Below are positions 45,661 through 57,221 of a stretch of DNA of 64,000 nt, piece after piece (position 1 is the first letter of the stretch; each line of letters opens with the position of its first letter). The notes below the pieces were generated by a model. The model was not told the DNA's origin. It worked only from the letters and a program-made list of their open reading frames with translations, and did no database searches. The position numbers and the translations under genes are program-made. Source of the stretch: Ustulina deusta (lineage: Eukaryota > Ascomycota > Sordariomycetes > Xylariales > Xylariaceae); assembly GCA_023159155.1 (NCBI GenBank), contig JAJNNX010000035.1, positions 476,326-540,325 of the forward strand. The letters run 5' to 3'.

Positions 45661-47922
45661 TATACTGTATGCGCCGGCACGGTATAGACACTGGGTCTGC
45701 ACTTGGCAAAGACTCGATTCTGACCCCCACCGAACCGTGAACCTCCACAGCCCTCCCCTGCCGTCGCGACGGATCCGAAGGCAAGACACTACTCAATAGC
45801 CCCACCACACCAGGCTAGACAGCACAAGACAGAGCATCTCCCGGGTCCCCAGGAACCTAACAGATCACCGGTCTTGTCAGATTTGCCATAGTGCCTCGGT
45901 CAAGAATAAAGCCATCGTGTGGTCTAAACGCCCGTATGTTCTCCTATGAAACGTCATCACCGACCATCCACTTATGTCGTCTATCACCGGGTTCCCGAGC
46001 CCCAGGCTAACGATCAGGTCCAGTTACGTTGTGGTACCGCTGGAGGCAAACCATCAACGCAGCTGTCATCTCTGTCTGCACTCCGAACCAGTCCCGGGTT
46101 ACACCGTTTTAAAGAAAAAAGGGAAAGAAAGAAAGCCCCCGAAAAGAGGCGGGTCGGAAAGGTTGTCCCGATCACAATAAGCAAAGCCTGCCGTTCGGGG
46201 AAGTGCCAAACTAAAAGCCGCAAGACCTTGTTTTGTTACCTTTCTCGTAATTTGATCCCTAACTTTGGAAGTGTCATCTATGTATGCATGCCCATACTAC
46301 CTGAGCTAACTGGCTTCGGTGGCACACCGGCCCGATTTCTATTCCTTTCTCCTCATTCTTACATCCCCAGTTGCCTATTACCTCCTTTAATCTGACCTAA
46401 AGAGAATTAGCAGATGCATAATGAGAATCGATCAGACATGCGATATTCGCATATGCAGTGTGGGTAGCAATAAGGTAGGTATGCAATGGCTATTCAAGCT
46501 GTCTCGTGAATGTCATGTAGCTGCAAGCTGTGGAATGACAATTTGTATCAAGAGGTTGCCATGCTGTAGTGTAACACACCATATTCAACTGTCAGTAGTC
46601 AGAGTCATGATACCAAGGATGCAGGTATATTTGTATGTGTAGGTAATTAGGTAAGGAAATACCCAACCCAATCCTTAGGTACCGGTAGTCTAGAGCAATG
46701 AATTGCTATGGGGGGGTTGGATGGATGACCAACCCCTTGGGGGGGGGGGAGATTGACTCCACAGATTTGGGGTCGAGGAACGAAGACTAAGAGACGCAGA
46801 AAATTGCAATAGCACTACATCAATGAGAAACCCGGAATCAACAGTTTACACGTGGTGGCGGTGTGGACTTGGGCATTCGGGGGTGCTGGCTTGGGGGGTG
46901 GTGGTATTCATAACTATTAACTTGCATTAATCGACGAATCAGCTTGAATGCCGAGGCCATTTTTCTACTAGTAATCACCGAAGTCATATGGGTTCCCGAG
47001 ACGTTAGTAATGGTTGCAGAAGACATCTTAACGTATTAACGGCGTCAATGCGAAGACTGACGATTAATTTCAGTTTATTGAGTTTGGCGGAGGTTGCCAA
47101 AATAAAACGGAGTAGAACATACACAGAGAAACGACTCGGCTACCCGGAAAACAGCAACACTTGACGTGGCGAAAATGAGTCACGGGCACGGAGGATGGTT
47201 GCTCTCCGGTTGGTCGAGCAAATAAAACACGCCGGTGGAATAGGATTGGGGGACCTCGGTCTGTCAACCAAGACGAGGCGAGTGGATGAGATGGGCCCCG
47301 AGGTGGTGAAGCTAGTCGAAAATAGGGGTTTGGAGAGGTATAATATTGAGGAAGTTCGAGCATGTATTGTACGCGACAACTTGGATAGTCTAAACCCGTG
47401 TACCATGCATTCGCACGGAGACTCTAAATTTCCCACGGGCCATGCTCTCTAGCACAACCACCTAGTTGGAGGCATTCGTGATTTGTTAAGGACAACAGGG
47501 TACGAACTATAGAAGCAGGAGGCGTCGAGACTACGAGGGACTGCATACAGGGTTGTGTTGTACACTTAGAAAGGAAGAATATCATCCGAACCAGTCGTCA
47601 TTGGGAGTAAATATAACTACCTACATATCGTAGAGGCATTTAGCTATCCACGATGTCAAAGTAGCACCTAAGGAGCGATGCATGCTCTCTCGCTGTCCAT
47701 CCTCGAGTAAAGTGAGTAAGAGTAATGAGTAGTACTCAAGATCACAACCTTAGACCTAGCTCATTTCTAGCTTCCCAGCTGTATTCGATCATAGAATCGG
47801 AAGCATATGTATGACCAGACTTATGATAGTGGATTCTCACGGTGATCTATTAGAAAATGTTTCTAAGGACGGTCATATAAGAGATACCACATGAAATTTG
47901 GATATCCCAGCGTAGAGCTAGA

Positions 47923-48292
47923 AAATACCCCAAGGTGACGGTTATTGATGGTGCCGAGGCTGCAAAGCGTGGCACCGAGAAAGACTGCTGGGTGGTAATA
48001 AGTAGGAAAATCTGGGATGTGTTAGGTAGATGCCACCATCTTAAAAATCCAAGGGCTGATCAAGCTGGAATTCCTCTCGGAACATCCAGGCGGCGCAAGT
48101 GTTATTGCCAAGAATCCTAGCCGAGATGCTACGAAGGCTTACAACGAGGTTTACCCTGAATTGGTTGCCTACCTTAGACATTGTCTTCATCTAAGTACCC
48201 AGGCGGCGTCCTACTCGGCAGCCAAATGCTCTGTAACTTTATATCATAAATGTTTACTTTTGCCCCTAGTCCTCAAACTTAATACTTTTTAA
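47923..48292 (+). pseudogene. Cytochrome b5-like haem domain, truncated relic of a cytochrome b2-type gene
   Basis: Two reading-frame segments give one cytochrome b5 domain. From 47923: KYPKVTVIDGAEAAKRG then DCWVVISRKIWD. From 48065: LEFLSEHPGGASVIAKN then SRDATKAYNEVYPELVAY, ending at TAA 48290-48292. HPGG carries the axial haem ligand. Joining them needs a weak 46-nt intron (GAT then GTGTTA, to CAAG at 48064) or a frameshift. The first segment has no in-frame ATG after the stop at 47878. The sequence most resembles the N-terminus of FMN-dependent L-lactate dehydrogenase (cytochrome b2), but no flavin domain follows in the next 700 bp. I read it as a relic; an unrecognised short b5 protein with an upstream exon is possible. 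Confidence 0.6.
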
Positions 48293-48999
48293 CCTAGAGG
48301 CCATCACATCACTTATTTTAAGTTGTTTAAGTAACATTATTCATGCACACATTTACTAGGTTTCTGTTAGTACCTCTGGTACATAGTAACAATAGGACAT
48401 TAATCACTTGTAAGTTGTTGATATCTTTGCACATTTAAATTGCTGTGTCAAGGTTCCAACTTTGGCAACAAGTGTGGCAGCGCTTCTCACTCGGACTCTC
48501 GTAAAGATCGTTGAAGCGTCGGCCAAAACAATCCTGTATTGAGGACCTTTTTGGTTGGCCGCGTGGTACAAAGCTAAATGCATAACGGATTTGTCACTAA
48601 GGCTAAGTCGTCGGTCCTCTAGAATTAATCTTTAAACTACTGTGGGAAGGTACGAAGGACAGTGTCTATATTACCCCTCACGGTAGATTCCTGTCAATTA
48701 GTCTCCATCTCTCCTATAACTTCGCTTTTCTTCCCAATGCCATAACACTACCCAGGGTAACCTACACCCAGTCGCCCTAGAGACTCTTGTATTGGCCACG
48801 GGGGTCTGGCCCGGATATATAAGGTACACTCGAAACTTGCGGACAAATAGGCAGCTGCTTTTGTTTTTTGCACAACAGCAACCGTTTTCTCAGGGAAAGC
48901 CACACACTACCCAGTTGACATCTTGATCAAAGCCGATTGTTCAAATAGAGCAGTCGCAAGACACTTTACCCCTACAGAAGTTTCCAGCAAGCAGCAATC
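48293..48999. other. Upstream region of the 232-codon orphan gene
   Basis: 707 bp without coding evidence. It holds a TATA-like box 180 bp before the next start codon. Confidence 0.55.
48816..48823 (+). promoter_or_regulatory. TATA box of the orphan gene at 49000
   Basis: TATATAAG, set in GC-rich flanks (GGCCCGGA before it), 177 bp before the ATG. The only consensus-quality TATA box in this interval. Confidence 0.5.
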
Positions 49000-49698
49000 A
49001 TGGTAGCACAACCAGAGGATTCTAAGGCAACGGTCGAGGTCTCGCCTCCCCCATACGAAGCATTTGGTCCCAATCGCAGGAGTTACCACTCTATTCCCAA
49101 GTGCAGAAGCCAACAGCAACCAGGGCCGGCAATGAGCGGGAAATGGTATGAAGAAGATCCACGGCTTCCAACGATAAAATTTGTATTTTGCCCTGACCCT
49201 TCCCGAGATTGGAGGTCCCAAGACTGGGCAGCATTGCTACTGGTCAAGTGCTGTGACGTCCCTCGCCTCATGCGCGAAGGTTTCTATTGGGACAGCGGCA
49301 ACGTCATACACGAAGACGGATATATCAACCTAAAGCCCAACCCGAGTGCCCTTTTTCGGCGACAAGGGAAGGGGTGGGATGGCATAAGGCACTACTTCCT
49401 CAAAGACCTACAGCAACCTCAGCGCTGGATTGCAACGGTTGAATTATACGCGTTACACTTTGAAACGTTATCTCGCTTTGACCTGAGCCAACTATCACCG
49501 GAAAAAATTCGGTTGGGGATGGCTTTTAGCCAGCTTGGAGATACTATATATAAATATTCTTATGCCCAACCACAATATTGCTTCAATGCCATCTATGACA
49601 ACATGCCAATGGAAGGACAGTGGCCTTGGCCGAGGAGGGACACTAAAGACAAACCCACCGATAAGAAGGCAGTGGCATTGGCGAAGGAGAAACCCTAA
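49000..49698 (+). CDS. Hypothetical protein, 232 residues
   Basis: Single-exon frame beginning at an ATG in good context (CAATCATGG). I do not recognise the family. The N-terminus is Pro/Ser-rich (VSPPPYEAFGPNRRS). The middle is rich in aromatic residues with WYEEDPRLP, CPDPSRDWRSQDWAALLLVK and a Trp/Tyr-rich second half (YSYAQPQYCFNAIYDNM). The end is Lys-rich. No signal peptide or membrane segment is seen, so it is probably intracellular. Codon use is ordinary and not AT-skewed, even though the RIP-like block starts 1 kb downstream. A TATA box precedes it. The length of the frame and its normal amino-acid composition argue that it is real. Its character would fit a lineage-specific gene near a repeat-rich compartment. 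Confidence 0.65.
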   Translation: MVAQPEDSKATVEVSPPPYEAFGPNRRSYHSIPKCRSQQQPGPAMSGKWYEEDPRLPTIKFVFCPDPSRDWRSQDWAALLLVKCCDVPRLMREGFYWDSGNVIHEDGYINLKPNPSALFRRQGKGWDGIRHYFLKDLQQPQRWIATVELYALHFETLSRFDLSQLSPEKIRLGMAFSQLGDTIYKYSYAQPQYCFNAIYDNMPMEGQWPWPRRDTKDKPTDKKAVALAKEKP

Positions 49699-49940
49699 TA
49701 GTTGAAAGGCAAGGACGGTGAGGGAAGTAATGAGGGTGGCCTTTCTTAGGTAGCTGATTTGCAAGGTGTGATGGCCAATGTTCAGTCTTGCGCGAATAGA
49801 TGTCTTAATATTAACTGTTGTCTGAATGCCTATTGTTTTCTCTTCTCTCATGCCCCTGGAACAGTCGAGCGCTTCCAAACAAATACTATCAACCATCAGC
49901 TACAACATCATCACAAAGATCATCACATCCATTATTTATA

Positions 49941-50445
49941 ATGGAAGATAAAACAATTATCATCATTGTGATAGCCGCTAGCATCATAATACTAGCGTAC
50001 CTGATTAGCGGCGGATTAAAATGTTTAATCAGGTACATCTCTAATCCATATCATACATATCCATCAGTTCTGTGCGTCGGTGCTAATCTCCAGCTATTAC
50101 TCTAGCCTCGAGCCAGTTGCGTGCCTCCCTGGCCACCCAATCAACTACAGCCCCCTGGCCCCTGACGCCGCCGCCGACCTCAATCCAGACTCTGGACAGT
50201 AAGCAACAATACCTATAAACCTTTTACATCATTATGCTGACATCTGGAAAAGACTTCAGATCGAGGGGGTACCGACAGGAAGCCAAGGGGTCGACCGGGA
50301 GGTGTGGTTCAAGGGGGGGTGCACGCACTGGTCTCTGAGGAATTGGAGCCTTTGTATGCGTTTAAGCATTTTAAGCGCATTGTTTTTATTCTGGCTCCTT
50401 ACCTTCGTTTATTTGATCATTCGACTGTATGTCCTGAAACAATAA
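49941..50445 (+). CDS. Predicted small two-TM membrane protein, found only after splicing
   Basis: Three exons: 49941-50032, 50106-50198 and 50253-50445, giving 125 residues. Donors are AG|GTACAT and CA|GTAAGC; acceptors are CTCTAG and AAAAG. A GCTGAC branch-like site is at 50236-50241. Residues ~5-24 are a strong membrane segment (TIIIIVIAASIIILAYLIS). A ~55-residue central part (SLEPVACLPGHPINYSPL, then EVWFKGGCTHWSLRNWS) leads to a second membrane segment near the end (LSILSALFLFWLLTFVYLII), followed by a short basic tail. The frame stays open across both joins and ends in a hydrophobic helix, which is unlikely by chance. A CAG acceptor at 50258-50260 is an alternative that would truncate the protein before the second helix. 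I do not recognise the family. It lies 250 bp from the AT-rich block. Confidence 0.5.
49997..50036. repeat. Inverted repeat spanning the 5' splice site of the small TM gene
   Basis: GTACCTGATTA (49997-50007) is the exact reverse complement of TAATCAGGTAC (50026-50036), with an 18-nt loop. The right arm contains the first exon-intron junction at 50032/50033, so the RNA hairpin would sequester the donor. Confidence 0.8.
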
Positions 50446-50602
50446 TTAATTAGCGAGGCGGGACTAATTAGCGATAATATATAATTAGTTGTCCTAGTGC
50501 AGGTTTGTTACGGTACGAGGACCGTCCAATGGATCGTGCATTGAAGTGTGAAAATGAGTTGATTCTTCTAAGTCTCTCTGAGTAACTGAAGCTATGGATG
50601 GA

Positions 50603-50668
50603 GGATAGGATAGGATCCCATCCCATGGGATGCATGTGGGGGTTGCCCCACTATGGTCTATCTTATCC
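50603..50668. repeat. Nested palindromes at the edge of the AT-rich block
   Basis: GGATAGGATA (50603-50612) pairs with TATCTTATCC (50659-50668) with one mismatch. Between them are the perfect 14-bp palindrome CATCCCATGGGATG (50619-50632) and the hairpin GTGGGG/CCCCAC (50636-50651). This is the last GC-balanced sequence before base composition collapses. Confidence 0.75.
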
Positions 50669-50825
50669 TATTAAGGTTGCTATTTGATCTTGCTATATAT
50701 TGCCTAGAAAATATATTGTATTATTATTATTGTAGGTCTATTTATATAGTTCATTATTATTTATTGTTATGATTAATTAAATAAATATTTTATAGCTAGT
50801 AGATTAATATTATAAACTATAATAG

Positions 50826-51276
50826 TTAGTATAATCTTAGCGGAATCTAAGTAAACTTCGGGTTTATATTAGCAATAAAATAAGCAACTTAAGCACGGAC
50901 TAACTTATAGCTCTATAGCTATATATATAAAGTTTATAACTAATAATCTATTTATTTTATAAATTTTTTAAGTTTTTTAATTATTTATTAATAAATATTT
51001 AATAAATATAGTTTTTTTATTTTATTATAATTAATAAAATAAATATAAAATATTTTTTTAATTATATATTTAATATTAAAAATAATATATTTTATAATTA
51101 TTATAAATAAGAAGTTTATAAAGTTAGGTATAATATATAAAAAAATAAATTATATATTTAGTAAAGTTAGCTTATAAAACTAAAGCTTATAAAAAAAGAT
51201 TCTCTATTAAAGTAAATATAAACATAGTATATATATATAGTAAGTATACACTAGTCCTAATATACCAGGCATAATA
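50826..51276. mobile_element. LTR-like repeat, copy 1 (RIP-degraded)
   Basis: About 450 bp near the left edge of the AT block. Its left part (50826-50940) recurs at 60480-60600 and its right part (51097-51276) recurs at 56996-57170. Shared words include AACTTATAGCTCTATAGC on the left and CACTAGTCCTAATA with CCAGGCATAATAA on the right. The 5.9 kb spacing between right-part copies fits the two LTRs of one retroelement. Confidence 0.5.
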
Positions 51277-54200
51277 ACTATCCTCTTTTTTTTAGTTAGG
51301 TTGTTCTTAACTTAATATATATAAATATATAAGATATAAGGTATAAAGTATAAGTAAGTGATATATATATATATAAATAAGAGATAATTTAAATATAGGG
51401 TTTATATAGAATGTAATAAAATTATTAATAAAGCAAATTTAGTTATTTAATAAGCTTTTATAAAGTTTTATTAGTAGCTAGCTAGTATTTAATTTTGTTT
51501 ATTAAAAATGTTTTATTATTTTTTAATAACTTATTATATATAGTTTGGCTTTATTAGCAAACTTAATAATACTAAAATAAATAGTTTTTTTATTATTTTA
51601 TTAGGTTTTTATAAGTTGTTTATATATTTTTAAAATATTTATATTATATATTTTTAACAAATAATATAACAAAAAAATATCTTATTTTAAATAGTAGCAT
51701 ACTTTTTTTTAATACTATAAATATTTTTGTTTAATTTTATTTTATATTATTATTTAATATAAATAAACAAATAATTAATATAAAGTATATTTTTATATAA
51801 CTACTATATATTTTTAATTTAAAAATTATAGTTATATATTATAAATATTAGCTATTTGTTGTTTTATAATAAAATTAAAAAAAATAGTTATAAGTGCTTA
51901 TAATTAAATAACCTAAATTATTACTATAGCTATTATAATAAATTTAAATGTTTACTATTTTAATAAAATTTAATTTTAAAGGTAATTTATATATAGCCTA
52001 ATAGTAAAGTATAGATTAAATATTTAAAATAGTTAGTTTAATTCTAATTATATAAATTTTTTATAGGTTTGTTTTATTAATTTGTTAGAGTTTTAAGCTA
52101 ATATAATTATTAAATTAATTAAAATTTTAAGTAATAAAGCTAAGTATTTTTAAATAAAAATAAAAATAATTAAAATTTTTTTTTATTGTTTTAGATATAA
52201 ATTACTAAGTTAGAAATTCTTTTTTTTATAACTTTACTATTATTTAAAAATTTATATTACTTTAAATATTATAATATTAGTAGCTAATACTTATTAGTTA
52301 TATTTAATTAGCCAGCTTTTTTATTTAATTTTATAATATAACTTATAGTTATATATTTGTTTTATTACTATATTTTTTATTTATAAGGTTTAATATAAGT
52401 AGGTTATATATAATATTAGCTTTTTGAAGCTTAAATAGTTAGATAAAAAAATATTATAAAAATAAACATATTGTATTAAAAGTATAAAATAATACGCTTA
52501 TAATCTAATATAGCTAAAGATTTAAAATAAGCTAATAAACTTAAATATAAATTTAAAATATTTAAAATTTAAGTTTTTTATAAATAATATTATTATATTT
52601 TTGATTTTATAAATTACAAGTTTATATTTAATATTATAATATTTTTAATATTTTTTAATTATAATTTGCTATTAATTTTTTAAATTATTTTTAACAGTTT
52701 ATAGTTTTTATAATTATTTTTATACTGCTAGCACTTCTTTTAAAATAAAATGATTTTTAATAAATAGTCTAAACTTTAGTATATAGCTATATAAAACTTT
52801 AAAAAATAATTTATTAGTTATATTATTAATAGTTAAATTAATTATAAAATATATTTAAAAAAAATAGTTATAGCTAATTAGTTTATTTATTATTAATAAA
52901 ACATTTAAAATAATTTTTAATTATTTAATTTATATGTTTTATTTATTTATTAGTTCTAAAATAAAACATAACTAAATATTTTTTTTTAATTTTAAAATAA
53001 TAGCATAGGTCTAACTAGAAATAACTAGTAAAAAAAAACTATAATTTGATATAATATTTATAAAACTTCTATAAATATATTTAATTTTTTAATAAAATAA
53101 AATATTAAGTTTGTTATATTTTTAATAATATTTTATTTTTAATTTAAAATATATTATATAATTATTTATATAATTATTAATATTTATTTTTATTTTTAGC
53201 TAAAAAAACTTATATTATAATAGTTCAAACATATATTTTGATTTAAAATATTTTATTAATAAATTATTATAATATAATTTAATAAGCAAAAAAAAAAAAT
53301 ATTTATTTTTATATAAAAAAATCTTTTAATTATTTATTAAAAGTTTGTAAGCTTTTTAATATTAATATATTTTTTAATTAATTTATATTTAAAGTTTTTT
53401 TATTAAATATTTTAGATTATATTTTATAAACTTTATAATATATATAAATTTTAAAAGTTTTTATTATTTATAGTTATTTATGCTTATATATATATAACTA
53501 TTTATATAAAAATAATCTTTTTTTTAAAAAGTTAGGTAGTATATATTTTGTTTACTAATACTTTTAAGGACTTATTAGAAATCTTAGTTTATATTACTAC
53601 AAATTTCTTTTTTAGTATTAAAAAAAATTAATATTTTAAAGCAAATTATTTATATAATTAGATCGGCACAATAAAAAATTAGCCTTATTTTGCTTATTTT
53701 GCTTATATTTAATAATAAAATTAAAAAAAACTAAATATATATACTAATAAACTTATTTTTTATTTAGTTTTAGAATTTTTATAAATATTTAAAAATTATT
53801 ATAATTAATTAATAATTTATTTAAAAAAAATAATACTACTAATATTTAAAATATTTTATAATTATAAATATTTTTTAATCTAAAATTCTATAGTTTAATT
53901 TTATATTAATAAATTTATAAAAATAAAATATTATAAAATATTATTTATTTTAACTATTTTTTTAAAAAAAAGTTCTTTGCTAGCGCTGCTTTAAAAAATT
54001 AGTTTTTATTAATATTTATTTTTTAAAATTAAAATATATAAAAAAAATAGCTTTCTTAAATAAGTTTTAAAGCTTTTTAAAAACTTTTATTATAAAATAG
54101 TTTAAAAATTTTTAAATTTTTTTAATTCTAGTTATGTTTTTTTTAAATATTAAGTTAAAAAAGCAATAACTTAAAAATATTTTTTAATAAAGCACTAATA

Positions 54201-56995
54201 AAAATTATAAAATTTTAAAAATTATTATAGCTTATAATAAAAACTAAAAAATAATTACTATTTAATTATATTAATATAACTAAAGTTTATTTTAATATTT
54301 TAATTAAATATAATATATTTAAAAAATTTAAGTTTTGTTTAATAAAACTAATATTTTAAAATCTTTTAATAATTTTTTAAATATATTTTATATAAGATTT
54401 TTTATTTATAAAAAATATAAAAATATTATTAAATATTATATATATATAGTTCTAAAAAATAATAGAAGTATTATTATATGAACTTATAAATATAAAAAAA
54501 AATTTATAATAGCTATAATATATATAAAAAGCTATTTTTAAAATTTTTTTTTTAATTTAGATATAATAATAAATATTTTTAAAATTAATTTTAATAAATA
54601 TTTTAATATATATATATAAATCTATTTATTAAAATTTTTTATATAATATAGTTAAGTTTTTTATAGTTTATATCTAGTTTTAAAAATTTTTTTTTTAAAA
54701 ATAAATAAAATAAAAGCTCTAGCTAAACTTTTAGATTTTTAGATTTTTTTATTAGCTATTATTTTTATAAACTATTTTTAAAGTTTTTTAAGTTTGTTTT
54801 GGGCTAATAAATTAATAAACTATAATTAATTTAAAATATTTAAGTTTTAAATTATAAAACTAGCAATTTGAACTTAAATTAAATATAATTTTTTAATTTT
54901 TTAATATAGTTTAGAAAAAAAGTACTAAATTTTTTTTTAACTAATCATTTTAGTTAATAGTAATATAAATATATTAAAATTTTTAAGTTATTTTATAATT
55001 ATTAATAAATTTATAAATAACTTAATAAGCGTTATAAATAAAAAATCTATTTTTAATAATATATTATAAAATATAAATATAAAATAAAGCTTTTTTAGTT
55101 TATTATATAAAGCAAAAATATAACTAATATAATTATATTTAATATAAAAATTTAAATAAATAAATATTTTTAATAAGGGTTTTTTTCGGCTAATAAAATA
55201 AATATTATATAAAATATAAAATTAACGCAAAATAAGTATAAAAAACTATAGTTTTAGCCCAAGCTTTATAGCTAAAACTAAGATTATTTTTTATTTTTTT
55301 AATTATTACTTAAATATTTATTAAAATATACTAAAGAATTATATAAATAATTTTAGTCCAAATAATAAAATATATTAAAGTTTTTTTATTTTTAATTTAA
55401 TTAAATTTTTTAAATTTAATATTTTTAATTTTTTAATAAATATTACTAATTAGAGTTTTTATAATTATAACTAATATAACCTATTTTTTTATAATTAAAA
55501 TAAAAAAAAGTTTAAATATTATTATTTTATTTTAAATAATTATTAAAATTATTTTATAGCTATTTTTAAAATATATTAAAAATATATTAGCTAAAATATT
55601 TAAAAAATAATAACTTTTTAAATATATAATTATTAAAAAGTTACTAATTTAAATAAGGTTATTTTAACTAGTTATAATATTAATAATTATTTTAGCTCTA
55701 AACTATATTATAATATTTTTAGTTTTAATAAAAATAATCCTTATTATTAAAATATTTCTATTTAAAAAAGCTTTAGTATTATTCTTAATTTTAAAATTTA
55801 TTAGTATTAGTTTAGTTAATATTTAAATATAAATTTTTTTTTCAAAGCTTTATAGCTTTAAAAAAAAAATAATTAGTTTTTAATAATATTATATTATATT
55901 TATTATTACTAATTTTTTATTAAAGTAAATTAATTAGTTTTTAATAATATAACATAGCTTTTTTATTATTGTTTTGTTATTTTTATTTATTTTTAATTTA
56001 AAATAAATATTAATTAAATATTTTAAAGGTTTAATTAGTTTATTACTAAATTTTTTTTAATTACTAGCTAATATTTATAATAAAAAAAGTTAATTAGTAA
56101 ATTAAACTTTTAGTTTAGTTAATAAAAGTTTTTTAATTAAATTTATAAAAAAAGTAATTTTAGTATGTTTTTTTTTAAAAAAAACTTAATATTAATTTTT
56201 ATAATTTTAGTTTATTTTATTAACTATATAAATAATTTAAATTTAAACTTATTAAAACTTTTTTTATAAAATTTTAAATATAAATTTTAATTTTTAAATT
56301 ATTTAATTTATTAGTTATAAATAAACTATATAATAAATAAAAAATGTTAAATTTTTAAAAAACAACTAAAATTAATGTTTAATTTTTTATTATTATTATA
56401 ATATTTATAATAATAAAGTAATTAATAGTTAGAACTGCTTAAATTTAACTTATTAAATAAAAAAAAATAAAAAAAATAAGTAATAACTTAAAATTAGAAA
56501 AGTTATATTATTTTTAGTGCTAACTTTTATGTTCTAAGTAAAAAGTAAAAAAAACAAATCTAAAAAATTAAAAAATTTAAAGTTTTTTAAATTTTTAGGT
56601 TTTTTTTAATTTTTAGTTTTTTTAAGTTTTTGTTTTAATATTAATTTATATATATTTATAAGTTAAAATCTTTTCGATTTAAAAATAAATTATTTTTATT
56701 TTTTTAGCTATTTATTTATTTTTTTAAGTTTTATTTTAAGCTAAATATTTTATTATAATAAAAATTAGTTAATATTTTTAAATTATAAAATATTATTATT
56801 ATTTTAATAACTAAGTATTAAATTACTATTAAGTTTTAATTTTTTATTTTTATCCCAAAAAAAATTAGTATAGCTTTATTAATTATTTATAGCTAATTTG
56901 TTTTTTTTAGGAGGTATTAATCTAGTTAATAATCTAGATTTTTTAAAAGCTATTATATAAATATATTATAAATAACTTTAAAAAAAAAGTTTAAA

Positions 56996-57170
56996 ATTAT
57001 TATAAATAAAAAATTTACAGAATCAGATATAATATATAAAAAAATAAGTTATATATTTAGTAAGGTTAGCTTATAAAATTAAAGCTTATAAATTTTTTTT
57101 TAAAATAAATGTAGATATAGTATATATATATAATAAGTATGCACTAGTCCTAGTATGCCAGGCATAATAA
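56996..57170. mobile_element. LTR-like repeat, right-part copy
   Basis: Matches 51097-51276 almost word for word, including TATATTTAGTAA, GTTAGCTTATAAAA, TTAAAGCTTATAAA and GCACTAGTCCTAGTATGCCA. Differences are mostly C/T and G/A, as RIP produces. It keeps more G and C than copy 1 (TGCC versus TACC). Confidence 0.55.
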
Positions 57171-57195
57171 TAATATAATTTTAATTTTAATTTAA

Positions 57196-57221
57196 CTTAT
57201 TATTATTATTATTATTATTAT
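57196..57221. repeat. TTA trinucleotide microsatellite
   Basis: Eight consecutive TTA units just right of the LTR-like copy, inside the AT-rich block. Confidence 0.7.

Larger units (their letters stand above)
44901..47922. other. Gene-poor region with G-rich repeats
   Basis: 3 kb without a supportable gene. Frames at 45946-46395 (plus), 47195-47452 (plus) and 47026-46838 (minus) have no recognised domains. The left end contains the aldolase leader, a GGATGA repeat (44920-44950) and GGGAT repeats. Confidence 0.55.

Noticed and set aside
45946..46395. 149-codon plus-strand frame
   Set aside because: Low-quality mixture of basic and random residues, no family resemblance and no splice structure.
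46838..47026. 62-codon minus-strand frame starting MSSATITNVSG in a fair start context
   Set aside because: Too short and ends in low-complexity Pro/His. No domain or downstream exon could be joined with confidence.
47195..47452. 85-codon plus-strand frame with protein-like composition
   Set aside because: Overlapped by two comparable frames on the other strand, and no similarity recognised.
1..50690. tRNA and 5S rRNA genes
   Set aside because: Scanned by eye for B-box-like GGTTCGA strings and dispersed 5S sequence; no candidate had a matching A box and cloverleaf. tRNAscan-SE would settle this.
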